Below, piece by piece: positions 22,811 through 34,338 of a DNA stretch of 64,000 nt. The DNA is taken from the NCBI GenBank assembly GCA_015832175.1, contig WJXW01000001.1, forward strand, positions 4,340,001 through 4,404,000, written 5' to 3'. The translations under genes were made by a program, and so were the position numbers. The stretch's first letter is position 1. Each line of letters begins with the position of its first letter. This stretch comes from Paraphaeosphaeria minitans (lineage: Eukaryota; Ascomycota; Dothideomycetes; Pleosporales; Didymosphaeriaceae). Below the pieces are notes generated by a model, which was not told the DNA's origin, made no database searches, and worked only from the letters and a program-made list of their open reading frames with translations.

Positions 22811-24506
22811 CTAAGAACAAACCTCCGAATACTCCCACCACACCAGCTTTTGGTCAAAGTACACAGGATCATCCCCTCCAAGCGATTTTTCCGGTAGAAC
22901 CAGATCGATCAGTACCCAGGAACCGTCCAGAAGGCGTATTTTGGTAGCAATCTTGCCGCTCGGTTCCTCTAGATAGTGGAGTGCGTCGCCACCTGGGCAC
23001 ACCTGCTCTTGAAAAAAGGGGTCTTTCCTAAGAACGATCTCTGGAGGGTTTGAACGGTCAGATGGGTCTTCATATGCCACTGTTGGCGTGATCTCCCAGA
23101 ACCCTTTAGTGGTTTGCAAAGCCATTCGTATCTTTGCGCGCTGATCTTTTGGGAAATTTATGAAAGAGGGCCATGTTGGTTGACCGGAGGTCAGCGGTCG
23201 GCCGTAAATCATTTTTCTGGAACAGCCGAGAGTCGATGACAGAATTGCGAGATTGGTCGATGGTCGCTGTGCGCCAGGCTCCGGCGATCACCACTCGCGT
23301 GGTGATCTTGTGATCAGAGTAGGACCTAGGAGAGACTCGAGGGCTCTTGAGATCCCATTTCCTAAGCAGTGGTTGGTATCGTTCCGGGTGGTAGTCTCTG
23401 ATATTGCTCCGCTTCCATTTCGTGGCGTTCTGCACCCGCTCTCGATTCTCGAGCGCCTTTTTTTTTCGCGGCCAAGCCGGAGTGCCGCCCGAATGGCCTC
23501 ACTGATTCTGTCAAAGCCAAGGAATACATTCCACGGTGATATCCCAGGCTGCATCACCTCCCGGGGGGTTTCAGCGAAAGCAAGTGGTCGAATCAGGCGG
23601 TACTGCATCAGAAATCGATCTGCGAGCTGGCTAGTCCGAAGCTTGACCATATATTGGTTGCGCTGGGCCAGCAGATCATTCAGCTCCTCCATTTTTGGAT
23701 TACTGGAGCTCAAGATGCTCTCAATGCTGGCAAACAGTTCTACTGACGGGTAGGAAACAAGATGGCGATCTGCTAATCCACTATTGTCCAGCAGACGCAG
23801 GAACTCAGCGAACTCGCGAAGAAGGATGCGCAGGCCTTTCCATCTCGACTTGGCAGCATCCCAACCGTTTTTTTTTTTCGACCCATGCTCGGTGTGGACC
23901 TTTCTGGGACCATGAGTCGATCTCTGGCGTGCCTTGTTCTTCTCTCGCTGCAGCGTTACGAAGCAGATCAACTTCGTCCCAGGAATATCGTGCCTGTGGC
24001 GCCATTCGAAACTCCTGGAGTCGTTGCCAGTGCCAGGTTGGAAATCTAAACTTCTCCTTCTCCTGAATTGTATTTTTGTCCAGAGCCTGAGACAATACCC
24101 GCATGCGTGCTTTGTTCGCTGCGTGCTTCGCAGCGGCTTTCATTATGGCCAAGGCATCTTTGCGGAAAATAATCCGATGCCACAACTTTACATGAGGGAT
24201 ATGCCAGTAACAGTCCCAGTTGTTGGTCCATTGCGATGGCAATTCTCCTGGTCCAATTTTTAGTTCGAGTTGGCAGTTACTTCCTGAAGATATGCTTGTT
24301 TTGGGAAGACAGTGGAGGGTTGTGTGTGTATTCAGGGGGTGTATATTGACAACGTGCCTGGCTGAGGCTATAATACCATGCAAAAAGCCATGCTCCAGCA
24401 CGAATGCAGAGAAAGAAAATATCATTGTATTTGCATAACTCTCCTCACAGGAGCTTAGCTTCGGCAGTTCTTTCACTAATCTGCATGTTGCAGAATACAA
24501 GGCCAT
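22811..24506 (-). pseudogene. Hypothetical gene with three A-run frameshifts
   Basis: From ATG 24506 four frames must be joined to reach the stop at 22811. The shifts fall exactly at A-runs of the coding strand. An 11-A run at 23868-23878 needs one A fewer, a 9-A run at 23458-23466 needs one more, and a 5-A run near 23213 needs one fewer. With these changes the total is 1,695 bases, an exact 565 codons, and the joined text stays protein-like across all breaks. No splice sites explain the shifts. The protein is rich in Arg, Lys and Trp, with segments such as KGLRILLREFAEFLRLLDN and GSWVLIDLVLPEKSL; I recognise no domain or signal peptide. Either a young pseudogene or homopolymer errors in the assembly. 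Confidence 0.6.
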
Positions 24507-25161
24507 AGTTTATGAACACCTATATAGCAACGAAACGCATGGAGCAGTGCGAGCATACATAGTCAACTGGAAATCTGTTGTGTACCCAGCGTTCGATGTA
24601 TTGCATCTCTTTATGACATGCAAACAACGCCAACGAGACCAATCTATCTTATTCTAGGAATTAGGAATCACGTCGGTAACAGATAGCCTTGTCAACTTCC
24701 CTAGTCTGCATTTTCATCTTCAGAAAACACTCTCTTGACGCGCCCTCTTCATACTGGATGCCCCGTGACTTCTGATACACAGACTGTTGATCTGAAACTG
24801 GATGCCACTATCCACGAGCAACTCCCGCTGGTAGCAGTTGAATACAATTACTGTAAGGTCAATTCTTTGCTTCACCTTCTTTATGGTCAGACATTGATCG
24901 CTTCACATGTGTATTGGAACCATTGGTGATGAAAGACTGACCAAAAGAATGGCATTTACAAGCTTGGGTCCGGAATTTCACAATGTCCGAGTGAACAATG
25001 TGTTTCACGGACCCGATGATCAAAGTTTTCGGGGCAGAGATAGGCCTATATACCTAACTTAATTGAAAACGCCACCGAAACGCAGCCCGACGGCTTAAGG
25101 TCAACCACCTCTTGTGAGATAAATCATATTAATCACACGCGCATTAGATGGAAACTGTCAG
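24507..25161. other. Intergenic region
   Basis: Shared upstream region of the broken gene (leftward) and the SprT-like gene (rightward). A missing first exon of the SprT-like gene may lie here; the frame at 24735-24929 starts with TTG and has no clear donor linking it. Confidence 0.4.
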
Positions 25162-26133
25162 AATCCAGGGGCAGAAGAGTTGCCCCAGCTCATCTATCCC
25201 GATTTTCCCCTCGAGTACAGCAATGAGCTTCCTATCGACTTGACTCCGAATATTCTCCACGAGCATTGCGTCTGCGGGAATTGTGTACCCAAACTATGGA
25301 AGTTACTTCCTGAGCACATCAACTGTTTCAATCCGCTAATTGAGACTTCGAGCGGATATACGTGGCCGCACGTAACCCTAGGGAAGAGCTACGACACCCG
25401 GGCCGTGTTTAGATTCATGGTCATGCAGCTGAACGCCATAGACATCGACTCTCTGTCCCCTTTGCAAGACCAGACCCTGCAAGAATTCGACGATGCATGC
25501 AACGAGCTCGAAGATCTGTTCCACAAAAAGCGGAGCTGGAATGACCTCCCCGACCTCCGCACACTTGGAAACGCTCTCGACACTCTATTCTTCCAAGGCT
25601 GCATCCGCGGAACCTGCACCTACGAGTGGATCACCCACGACCGTCAAGGCAATCCAGAAACAACGCTCTACGGCTACTGCACCGGCTACGAGAAAGCCGA
25701 CTGCCTCAACCGCATCTCCATCACAGCGCTAGGACATCCTACGCATCCAGGCCCGGGGACCTACAAGCTGCCGGATGTCAGGGCAAATCGCCTCATCGGC
25801 GACATCGCTGGCACCATTCTCCATGAACAGCTGCACCAACTCTTGGGCTATTACGTCTGCGACGGGAACTGCAGCGACGCCACCGAGAGCCAGAAGCAGC
25901 TCTGTTCCTATCTCTACGCACGCACCGTCGAGTTGTTCTCGCAGGTAGAAGACCACGGCAAGCGACATGCCTACAGCAACCACTGCGGCCACGGACCGGC
26001 ATTCCAAGTACTCGGTCGGCAGGTCGAGAGCAATGCCTTCCGCATGCTGGGATTTCACGAGGCCATTTCTCTCGGTTATGTTAGCCCTTGTCAATGCCAA
26101 CAGGGGCAGGAGTCGTCTTGCTTGTCCCACTGA
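25162..26133 (+). CDS. SprT-like zinc metalloprotease domain protein, 5' end unresolved
   Basis: The frame is open from the stop at 25120-25122 to the stop at 26131-26133. The HExxH zinc site is ILHEQLHQLLGYY (25822-25836), and the third ligand lies in SNHCGHGPAF (His 25990-25992), the pattern of SprT-like proteases. Several Cys (CVCGNC, CIRGTC, CQCQQGQ) may form extra metal or disulfide sites. SprT-family members such as Wss1 and Spartan cut protein-DNA crosslinks; many fungal relatives are of unknown role and this one lacks visible DNA-repair motifs. There is no in-frame ATG before 25417, although clearly protein-like sequence begins by about 25180. I place the exon start after the CAG at 25161 and assume an upstream exon or a non-ATG start. 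It follows the frameshifted gene. Confidence 0.72.
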   Translation, partial: NPGAEELPQLIYPDFPLEYSNELPIDLTPNILHEHCVCGNCVPKLWKLLPEHINCFNPLIETSSGYTWPHVTLGKSYDTRAVFRFMVMQLNAIDIDSLSPLQDQTLQEFDDACNELEDLFHKKRSWNDLPDLRTLGNALDTLFFQGCIRGTCTYEWITHDRQGNPETTLYGYCTGYEKADCLNRISITALGHPTHPGPGTYKLPDVRANRLIGDIAGTILHEQLHQLLGYYVCDGNCSDATESQKQLCSYLYARTVELFSQVEDHGKRHAYSNHCGHGPAFQVLGRQVESNAFRMLGFHEAISLGYVSPCQCQQGQESSCLSH

Positions 26134-27493
26134 TGCGAAGATTACCACTATTCAAGCATGCAGCAGGCTGTTCGGCAAGGACTGGATGGGGAAAGTCGCT
26201 CGAAAAAAGCCCGAGGCTCAGCCGTACCCAGTTTACTGTTGTGTTTCGTCGCCTACAGCGCAAGTACATGTTAAGGGAAGCTTATTTCCCTTTGAATGAA
26301 GACGAATGGACTACTCTAGCCTTGATGGAGATGAATTGAAAGCGGATCGCTTGCCGCTATTACCCTGCTTATCAATTTTCTTTCTGTGAGAATCACAGTT
26401 TGAGGGCCGCAGTATACTTCGAAAGGGGATCAAAATGTAAAGAGCGGGCTTGATAAAACTCCCATAGCATAGTAATGTTGGAACAAGAAAAGGTCTACAG
26501 ACTCTATTGATTTAACGACTAGTTCATAAATACGACGCCCCATGTGATTGTACGAACCAGGCCAACGCAAATTGCAATATCCCAAGAATTGATCTACTAT
26601 AGCCCAACAAAATAAGCCCGTTGAACAACCCATCTTCTGTTTCACACCCACGAACGACAACATATCTTCGCAACGCCAAGACAAAAGCGCAGAAAGGCCA
26701 TCGCCAGGCGCTGGGAAACCCCACCGGGACCATGGGCGATGGCACCGACGTCGCTGTCCAGGCTACTGGAGTCCGTCACGCGAGCACATGTTGTTCTGAA
26801 GCTGGCTGTGGCGCAGCAGAGAGGGATGGTCGGGTCAATGGGGAAACGCTGGAAACTGGGTATACTTGCACGTGGCTTCATGCAGTAAAAGAAGCCGTAC
26901 TTAATCATACTTACTAATCTCACTCAAGTGACCAATCCGCGCGATTTTGCATCCTCCGCCAGCTCCCATCAAACCCGCCGAACTCAATCACTTTTTGATG
27001 ACGTCGCTGAACCTGATCTTGTCTAATCTGGGGGGTATAGAGGAAATCAGTACTATTGGTGTATAACATGCAATGCCTTGTGATACATCATCTGCTCGTG
27101 GCTATGAGGGGCTTCCACGTAGTGCTCTTGGAAACTGAGCGCCATATGGCTGAGGTGAGCGAAATTGACGGAGAGGAGGATGTTTGAGAGCTGTTTTGTA
27201 TCTCTGTGTGTCGAAAGATGTTAGAGTGGTCAGGGAGGGGGCGCGAGGTGGGATTAAGAGCATTGTAAAGGGTTGAAACGGGAATTATGGAGTGTGCAGG
27301 GGGTTGGAGCTAGAGGGTTTGGATAAGGAGCGAGCAAATCAAAGGGACAGGCCTATGAGATGCCATGAGTGAACATGTTCGATGGTGGTGTTGCAAGTCG
27401 TGTTTTGTTTTGATCCTAGGGGAAGGACGAGGTATCTCTATCGTACGTGAAAGGCGCTCACTAGCGTGTTTGCGCTCAGCTTTCCAACGCCAT
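26134..27493. other. Intergenic region
   Basis: No supported gene. Short ORFs at 26430-26923 on both strands do not resemble known proteins. The right end is the 3' flank of the PheRS beta gene. Confidence 0.5.
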
Positions 27494-29472
27494 CTACATG
27501 AAGACCTCGAGGTTGAACTCGATGGTGCTGACGGGGTACGGCAGATCGAAATTCTTCAGGACAGAAGGATGCAAGATGCCGAAGACGCCGATGGTGTGGT
27601 TCTTGCCGTCAATGTTGAGTTTGATAGCAGCCGAGTGTCCCTTGAGGAACGTTGGGTCTGTGTCTGTCAGCACGACATGCTCTTTTTCGTTAATGTGATT
27701 CGACTTACCATCAACCTCCTCAATCCAGTAGCCACCCAGCTGAGCATTTTTCAATCCGTCTTCCCTTGTGATGAAAACAGACCTCAGCATCAACATCAAC
27801 CGATCCAACAGTCCATGCGCTTGCTCGAATCCACTCGTCTTCCCCATAATCGCCGCACCAAAGTGCCTCTCATTCCTCGTCTTCCGTTCTTGCGACTCGT
27901 CCTTGAAGCCGACATCACTGACTTCGAAGACCTTGATAGGCACGGCGTGATGCCTGTTGGAGTTGATCGTCTTGAGAAGACCCGGAAGGAGTGATGTGCG
28001 GACGAGCTGGTATTCCGCCGTTTTGGGGTTGGCGAGCTTGATGGCGGTGGTGCCGTCGTCCTTGCGGTTGAGCCATTCGAAATTTTCTTCGTGCGAGCAC
28101 AGAATGAGCGGCAGGACTTCTGTCCAGCCTGCTGATGCGGATTCCAGGCGAACAATGTCGGCGAGCTTGTTGATGGGGAGGGGGGCTGCGACGGCCGAGG
28201 ACTTGTTGGGGTAGAAGCGGGGGAGCTTGTTGAAACCGTATGCGATGGCGTAGTCCTCCATGATGTCGGCTTGGTGGAGGACATCTGCCCTAGTAATCGG
28301 TACAGCTACGTCCAGGATGTTCTTGTCGGAGCTTGACGGCTTCACGTCGTGGCCCATTTTTGCCAGAAGCTTTGCAATTTCCTCTGGCGCAAGGTCAAGA
28401 CCGGTAACCTGGTTCAGGTAGTCGACCTCAGCGGGGAAAACGCGCGGAGTCAGGTCTGGCGACTCTCTTGACTCGTTGTTGTGCGGCGAGACAATCTTGA
28501 GCGGCTCTATTGACTCTGCGTAGCCAGCGAACATGGCGACTAGTATTTGGTTGACAATCTCAACCTTGGTCTTGTCCAGCGCAGTGATCTCGATGAGCAC
28601 GTTCTTCGTGTCGAGGGTGATCTTGCTGTGGTTTCCGTTGATGATGGGCGGTAGCGAGAGGACGGTGCGGTTGGAGTCGTATATCACGGGGTAGACTGGC
28701 GAGTCGCGGATGATGTGCAGGTAGCGGCCGAGATGCTTGTCTTTCTACTCTGGGTCAGCCGGGTCAAACGCACGAAGGGCTAGGACGCACATCGTAGAAC
28801 TCCATGAGCTCCTTTCCGTTCAGTTCCTTGGTCTGGTTCAAAGGAACGAACTTGATCTCTTCCGGCTTAAGAGCTTCGTATGTGAAGGGGCCCTTGATAG
28901 CTGCAATACTCAGCGATGATTCTCTGTGCGTTGTAGCACAAACATACTGTCGAGATCGTGGGTTCCAATGGACACCAACGTCCTCTGACGCGCGAGATTC
29001 TGGTGGAGCTTATCCTGCAATGCGATGAACGAGTCATAGCGCTCCTGGGTGAAATTGATGTTCCGTAGCACGACACCGGAGACCAGTGGCCGGATCTGCA
29101 TGGTCTGCGCCAGAGTCAGCCTGCCATGCCATGTATTGTCCATTCCGATCGACGCACCTCCTCCTTCACTGTGAGCGTTTCGAGCTCGCCAGACTTCGGC
29201 GGAGAAAGCGCCCACTTAGGCAGCTGTTGCTTGTCCAGGAAAACCCTCAAGTTCAGCGCAATGCCCTCGAAGCATAGCATGTCATATCGGTTGGCGGGTA
29301 TCTCGATCTTGAGCTGCGGTGGCTGCGCCTGGTCCTCAGGCTTTGTGCTTTGGCTCGTGTCCTCGTCCAACTCGATTCCGAACTCGAAACATAGCTCGTC
29401 GAACTCTTCTGTTGTGTATTCTCTTTCCAGCTCCTTGAAAAGAGCCGCCTTGTCCACGGTAATGGTCGGCAT
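27494..29472 (-). CDS. FRS1: Phenylalanyl-tRNA synthetase, beta subunit (cytosolic)
   Basis: Class II synthetase subunit that pairs with the alpha subunit to charge tRNA-Phe in the cytosol. Five exons: 29472-29158, 29104-28948, 28900-28791, 28744-27709, 27657-27494, for 593 residues, the size of yeast Frs1. The start [17 protein letters not shown] and the early motif [19 protein letters not shown] are family signatures. The B3/B4 editing-type domain follows ([17 protein letters not shown], with [10 protein letters not shown] nearby). The B5 domain contains [17 protein letters not shown], and the catalytic-fold region ends with [19 protein letters not shown]. All exon joins keep the frame, and the last intron (27708-27658) is 51 bp, a multiple of three, so it reads open unless spliced. 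Housekeeping gene. Confidence 0.96.
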
Positions 29473-30145
29473 GGCGGGCGTGCGCTGTTGCTATGCGCGG
29501 GGCAGAATCGTGGCGGGGCAACTGAGGAAGTCGCAGTGGGCGCAAATCGTAATGTGCGGGATTAATGGAGGTGTGAGAGAAGCCTCGAGCTAGAATTAAC
29601 ACGCCAAAGCGTTCTGCGGCGGAGCACACAAGTTGACTCAGTCGCCCTCTTCTGACTCAATTCCGAGAGCCATTGATTGTCGGAAAGTGGAAGCGGGTCA
29701 ACGTTGTTCCGGTGTGCCCTGCCCCACCATGATCAAGTTCATCACAGTCGAGATGGAATGATGCTATGGCGTGGCTCAATCGTACTTTGTGTGTATTGAT
29801 TGTGGGTATCCTGCATCCAGAACATGCTAGTCGGCGTGACAGTACAAAAGACGCCCGCCTATGCCAGTCGGCGCACCGCGATCCATCATCATCTGTCTCC
29901 AGCAGTCCAACCCCAGTCCCGTTCAATGCCTGTGAGCAATCCATTAAATCGTGCTGAAAATCCGACCATACACTCCATGCATGCCGATGATGATGCTTCC
30001 CTCCTCCAATAGGTCCCAAAATATGCCATCTCGCCGTAGTCTATGCCCAGCACACGACCTTAGATGTGGTTCCCAACAAGGGTAGAACATGGTTGCAGAG
30101 AAGAGTCGCCCGCTGAATCGAAAATCGCTAAATCGTGAAACGAAT
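29473..30145. other. Intergenic region
   Basis: Promoter of the PheRS beta gene at the left and the 3' flank of the MAP kinase kinase gene at the right (both genes leftward). No further gene seen. Confidence 0.5.
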
Positions 30146-31678
30146 CTAATCCTTCCAATCCCACACTTGCTTCAAAAAGTGGGCCATGTTGACTTTCTTC
30201 GTCTTCATTTCGAGCATCCATGGGTGGTCTAACATGCGCCACGGTGAGGCTCGCCGAGGAGGCTCCTTCTCGAGACTGTTCTAGGTCAGCATTGTACAGC
30301 CAGGTCGGCCAGGTGGAACCTACCAGCACTCAATAAAGTATTTAAAGTTCTCGGACCACCGAATGCCGTTGTCTGGCTCATCTTTGAGCTTTGGGATCGG
30401 CTGTCGCACGATGTAGGTAAGCAAGTCGATGAGACCAGCGCGAGGATTAATCTCAGTGCCATCAGCGGGGAACGGGAATCGGTGTTGCGCAACCTCTAGC
30501 AATGTGACGCCCAAGCTCCAAACATCACTGGTGATGGTGTAGCTCTGCCCAGTAATTCGTTCAGGCGCCATGTAGTATGACGTTCCGATAAAGGTGTTGG
30601 CGTCTCCCTTGGTGCCAAACTCGCCGGAAACACCAAAATCGCATAGCTTGACCTGTCCGTTTCGGCAAAGGAGTATGTTGCTCGGCTTGATGTCGCGGTG
30701 GATGATGCGGCGCGCGTGGAGGTAGGTGAGGCCGTTCAGAACGCCTTCTGCCACCTTGCCGAGCACCTTCTCGCCAGTTCGACCGCCCAGCTTCTTGACT
30801 TCACGGTACACGGAATCCAGAGATCCACCCTCGCAAAACTCCATGGCGATGCTGATGGTCCCGGTACTGTCGTCCACAAATGCGCCGTAGTATTTGCAGA
30901 TGTGGTCACTTGCGCATTCTCGGTTAAAGTTGAGCTCGCGCACAATCTGTTTCTTCACATCCGGGTCTGGGTTTGTTGTGATGATCTATGCGAGTTAGCA
31001 AAGGCAACGTTGTAGCGATGTGAAACCGACCTTGAGAGCAAACACCTTGGTTCCACCTCGAAGAACACACTTGGTCACCGCGCCTCCAGCGCCTTCACCC
31101 AAGTTATCCTTCTCCTCGATCAAACCTCTCGCAGACGCTGCTTTGAAGCCTACGTCATCCAGATCATCCACGTCCAGAGGCGCGCCCTTCTCGGCTGCCA
31201 GTTTCTCCAGATCTGGCAGCGGCTGGCTGCTGTTCTCCCTCTCCATTGACGGAGCGCTATCACTGCCACCCTGGGAGATGGCTGAGATGGGATCCGAGCC
31301 CCTTTGCAAGAAACCAAGAGCGCCATTGTATGACGAAGCGGAACCATTCGCCGGGACCTCGCCAAAGCTCCCAGATCTTGAATGTGCACTCGCATCGCTC
31401 GAGCCTCCCGCTGGCGAAAGACCAGCACCGATCTGCAGTGGTGGAAGTCCCCTGGGCTGTGCACGACCTTCGTGCGGGGTCTGTCTAGTACCCATGGGCG
31501 TCGACAGGTGTAGTTTGGGAGGAGCGGGTCTGCGAGTCAGACCCTCAGGTGCGCCATTTGACACGGGTCGTGCATGGGGCGATGGAGGTATCGAGAGGCC
31601 GAGGCGAGGTGTACGGGCGCCACCCTGTGAGCGGGCGCCGGGAATCGGTGGCCGCAGGAGGGGTGCGGGGGAGGACAT
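30146..31678 (-). CDS. mkk1: MAP kinase kinase of the cell wall integrity pathway
   Basis: Dual-specificity kinase expected to phosphorylate the Slt2/Mpk1-type MAP kinase after Pkc1-Bck1 signalling from the wall. Three exons: 31678-31031, 30985-30324, 30275-30146, 479 residues. The start [20 protein letters not shown] is typical of filamentous-fungal MkkA/Mkk1. A Ser/Pro/Gly-rich regulatory stretch of about 170 residues precedes the kinase domain, with glycine loop [14 protein letters not shown] (Lys216), HRDIKPSN (Asp314), DFG (Asp332) and a Thr-rich activation loop ending GTSYYMAPE. The last exon gives [20 protein letters not shown] and ends VWDWKD. The third junction uses the AG at 30276; the AG five bases earlier would create a stop. 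The upstream region carries GGGTGC and 9-bp repeats. Confidence 0.96.
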
Positions 31679-32173
31679 GGTGGGCTGGCTCGCGGGTGAC
31701 GAGTGCGTGTCCGGGTGTGCGAGGGGTTGCATGTAAGTGTCTTCAGAGTTGCGCTTTCACGCAGCGCTCCAGGGCGAAGGGGAGACCAGCAAGGCTCGGA
31801 GAGTCGGGCGAGGTGCGGGTGGATGCGGCCCGCGACGCAGTGAAGGAAGGGTGGTGCAAACGAACGGAGCGTGTGCGGCGTTGCAGCTGGCAGCGGGCGG
31901 GATGACAACGAGGGGCGGCTTTGTGGGAGTGGAGGTTGCACGTCGAAAGATGCTGGACCCAGCGGGGCGGATGGGTAGCTGCCGTCTGCCGTCAGCCGAA
32001 CGGTGCAGCGCAGACCAACTCTCCCTCGGTTCGCGTTGTTCTACAAGTCGCCGAGCGTGGCAGCAATGCAAACAGTGCGCGTGGTGTTGCGTGTGCCGCG
32101 ACTGTGCCGTGGTCGTGCCGTGGTCGTGTACGGTATCGCCGAGCACCTGCTTCCAGGCGGTCGAGTGACGTGG

Positions 32174-32206
32174 GTGGGTGCGGGTGCGGGTGCGGGTGCG
32201 GGTGCG
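32174..32206 (+). repeat. (GGGTGC)5 hexanucleotide array
   Basis: Five near-perfect GGGTGC units, about 500 bp upstream of the MAP kinase kinase start codon. The regularly spaced GGG runs could form a G-quadruplex. Confidence 0.85.
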
Positions 32207-32425
32207 AGAGGATGCAGGGAACGGTGGGTGGCTGGGTACAGCTTCAAAGGTCGCTGTGGGCAGGCAAGCAAATGCAGCGGATGCAACTTCTGTACAGCTG
32301 GCTAGCTGGCTGGGGAGGACGGAGAGGAGGGTGGAGGGGAGGGCGCGTGCGGGTGTGGGTGACGAGGCTTGCCAGGAGGAGAACAGTCTGTGACAGAGAC
32401 GGGGCACGTGGATCGCAGAGGGATG

Positions 32426-32457
32426 CAATGAAGGCAATGAAGGCAATGAAGGCAATG
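32426..32457 (+). repeat. 9-bp tandem repeat (AATGAAGGC)
   Basis: About 3.5 copies of AATGAAGGC in the far upstream region of the MAP kinase kinase gene. Confidence 0.85.
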
Positions 32458-33277
32458 CGCGACGTGGCGTTGGAGAGAGGTACAAACGAACGTGACAAAG
32501 GGAAGACTATCGTACCCGTCTACTGAGGGCGGGAGAGCTTCAGGAGATGCTGGGGGAAAGGCGTGTTGCGATGCGGCGCAGGCGCTGTGCACCCCGCTTA
32601 AGTGGCTCGATCTATGGCAGTGGACTGTGGGCACCGCTGGCGAAGCGCCTCGAATGCACTCAAAAAAGCGCCCGCAACGTAGACGCCTCTTATTTGAGCG
32701 CCTCGGGCTGATGAAACATGTGCTGGAAAGGGGACGTTGCGTCTGACGTTGGCCTCTGTCTGCATCTGCGCACATACATCATCGACCAGCATCGTGCAGC
32801 AGCAGCGCAGCCAGCACAAGCCTCAGGGACCCAGCCCGACAAAGCAGCCTGCCCAGTGCCCACCCCTGGCCACCGCGCGCCTGGCCTCGGAGATCGACAC
32901 GGTGGACATGTTCGACACGCTGGACACACGATCACCACGGATGGCTGACGTTATACCGGTACCGTACCGTACCGGCTGCGACCTTTGTGCCAACGGCCCC
33001 GAAAGAACCAAACATGGCCGTCCAGCTCGACTTCAGGAGGCAACGTGCGCTACCTCGAAGCCCCCAAACGCCCCAGGTGGACCCAGGCTTGAGTCCCTGG
33101 ACGACAGTCAACCTTCACCGCGAGATTCTGTCGCGACCAATGGTCTCCTCGAAGAACCAGTCCACACCACCTCCCAGTGCCAGCATGTGAGCCAGGCGTC
33201 CCATCAACAGTCCACGCATTCTCCCAGTGCCAGCGCTTGATGCCAGGCGTCCCATCAAACAAGCCAATCCCAATCGA

Positions 33278-33413
33278 GTTTCTTGGATACAATCGAGGTT
33301 TCTTGGATACAATCCAGGGTTTCTTGGATACAATCCAGGGTTTCTTGGATACAGTCTAGGGTTTCTTGGATACAATCTAGGGTTTCTTGGATACAATCGG
33401 GAGTTTCTTGGAT
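33278..33413 (+). repeat. 21-bp minisatellite, about 6.5 units
   Basis: Units begin at 33278, 33298, 33319, 33340, 33361, 33382 and 33403 with core GTTTCTTGGATACAATC and a variable four-base end (CCAG, CTAG, CGAG or CGGA). Both strands are open through it because 21 is a multiple of three. No gene context. Confidence 0.93.
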
Positions 33414-34233
33414 GTGAACATCAGAATATCGCTGGCTCCCCGTACCTACCCATATCCAAGAACAGCATGCAAGTCTAGTACGTGGGCTGGTACGTTCTTG
33501 TCTTAGACCCTCTGCAAGATTGAGGAACCAACATTCGGGCGTTAGCAAGTATCTATTGCCAGTAACCTGGGGACTCGCTTGGCTTCCAAGACGATGGAGC
33601 AGCAGACGGGCTAACCTCTCTTTGCTCTGCGAGGCTCATCAATGGACGCGAGCTACATTGTGCCATCCCCAACCCAAGCCTCAGCAGCCCGTCGTCGCAG
33701 CCACGTGCACCAACAGTTACCAACAACAATACGAGCCTTGGCACCTCGTGTTCCCACTTTGTCGGCATCGAAACGACGAAACCTGGATGATGCCCGCTGG
33801 GACCTGGGTTGAAGCTCCAGGGTGTCTGCAGTACGGGACCGTATGACTAGGTAGGCGAGCTTACCTACATGAACACTCTGAGGATCCCACCTCCAGCGTA
33901 ACGCCGCGAAATGTTCTCTGGCATGGTCCCATACGAATCTCCGTCTTGTGGCTGTGCACGTTCGCAAAAGAAGTCGCGCCCCCGAGGTGTGCCTGTGCCT
34001 GGCCAGATATGAGAAGCCAATGTCTACACGAACGCACTTGTGGTGAACGACTGCTCTGTGTACCTTCGTAGGTACGGCTATGTTTGCATCTCTTCTCGTG
34101 TTTCCTTCTGTACTCGAACACAGCTGCGCACTGCCACAGTGGGCGCTCCGTATTGCGAGCTTCGTGAGCTTCGCAATACACTCTGCCCTAGCGAGCCGAC
34201 TTGACCAAGGGCTGCCCCTCAACTTTCACGGCT

Positions 34234-34338
34234 TTTGGTCGCATTCCACTGCATTCTTTGCTCGTAATAGGTGTCTTGAACAGGCCTTTGGTCGCCATCC
34301 ACTGCATTCTTCGCTCATAACAGGTGTCTTGAACAGGC
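34234..34338 (+). repeat. 53-bp tandem duplication
   Basis: Two copies (34234-34286 and 34287-34338) share TTTGGTCGC, CCACTGCATTCTT and GGTGTCTTGAACAGGC with a few substitutions. It lies about 115 bp from the DUF6594 stop codon, in or past its 3' UTR. Confidence 0.88.

Noticed and set aside
33278..33413. Possible CRISPR-like array
   Set aside because: Units are contiguous 21-mers without unique spacers, in a eukaryotic genome; this is a minisatellite.
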